Below are positions 63,814-64,000 of a DNA stretch of 64,000 bases, in pieces. Made by a program: the position numbers and the translations under genes. Numbering within the stretch: position 1 is the first letter of the stretch; each line of letters begins with the position of its first letter. The notes beneath the pieces were generated by a model. That model ran no database searches, was not told the origin of the DNA, and saw only the letters and a program-made list of their open reading frames with translations. The stretch is from Musa acuminata AAA Group (lineage: Eukaryota > Streptophyta > Magnoliopsida > Zingiberales > Musaceae): assembly GCF_036884655.1 (NCBI RefSeq), contig NC_088357.1:8109001-8173000 (forward strand). Reading direction: 5' to 3'.

Positions 63814-64000
63814 ATGCCGCCTCGTAGGCTCTCCTTCGTCCTCCTCGTCGTCGCTGTATTGGCTGGCGGCGGCGCCGGATGCCCGGCATCCGATCGCGAA
63901 GCGCTTCTGGCCTTCCGGTCGGCCCTGTCTGAGTCGCACCTGGGGATCTTCTCCTCGTGGACCGGCGACGACTGCTGCTCCCAGTGGTATGGCGTGAGCT
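63814..64000 (+). CDS. DRT100-like LRR protein, 5' end only (cut by window)
   Basis: The start ATG is followed by a hydrophobic signal peptide (RRLSFVLLVVAVLAGGGAG). An LRRNT_2 cap follows: CPASDREALLAFRSALSE, SHLGIFSSWTGDDCCSQWYG. The spacing and the LGIF.SW....CC..WYG pattern resemble DRT100 and related secreted LRR proteins rather than PGIP or receptor kinases, although a receptor kinase cannot be excluded because only 62 codons are visible. The product should enter the secretory pathway. Confidence 0.75.
   Translation, partial: MPPRRLSFVLLVVAVLAGGGAGCPASDREALLAFRSALSESHLGIFSSWTGDDCCSQWYGVS

Overview
This window is plant nuclear DNA, most likely from a monocot. It has widely spaced genes with GT-AG introns, AT-rich spacers with retrotransposon debris and many microsatellites, and a mix of GC-rich single-exon genes (the PGIP-like and GNA1-like genes) and AT-richer spliced genes. 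The gene set is plant-specific: PGIP, plastid 13-lipoxygenase, SPL, MCTP and a DRT100-like LRR protein. The monocot call, possibly banana or ginger like, is inference only. No bacterial, viral or CRISPR features were seen.

Layout. 0-11 kb is gene-rich: the last exon of an SDR gene, a two-RRM protein of the UBP1-associated 2 type (+), and an intronless mTERF-family organelle protein (-). A single-exon PGIP-like LRR gene (+) follows at 11.4 kb. 12.5-19.2 kb is repetitive: an imperfect tandem duplication of about 2.2 kb carries dead copia pol on the minus strand, and its second copy is split by a plus-strand copia fragment with its 3' LTR. 19.8-20.9 kb holds a 5'-truncated, frameshifted SPL relic of the miR156-regulated type, in which the segment carrying the miR156 site is present three times in tandem. 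A complete 13-exon GH1 beta-glucosidase (23.3-26.2 kb) lies between two direct copies of a 1.6-kb non-coding repeat.

31-43.5 kb holds three complete genes whose exons join in frame: an O-fucosyltransferase-like gene (545 aa), a convergent plastid type-2 13-lipoxygenase (903 aa) and an OEP16-3/Tim17-family gene (158 aa). 44-56.5 kb is mostly non-coding apart from an intact MCTP/FTIP-like gene (777 aa) and two weak multi-exon candidates that I could not identify. The right end carries a DUF641/IRK-interacting-like gene (574 aa), glucosamine-6-phosphate N-acetyltransferase preceded by paired G-boxes, and the start of a DRT100-like LRR gene cut by the window edge.

There is no operon-like organisation. 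PGIP, GH1 and LOX are commonly linked to defence, but their closeness here is not evidence of a cluster. The most unusual item is the SPL relic with three degenerate miR156-type sites. I found no convincing new multi-gene system.
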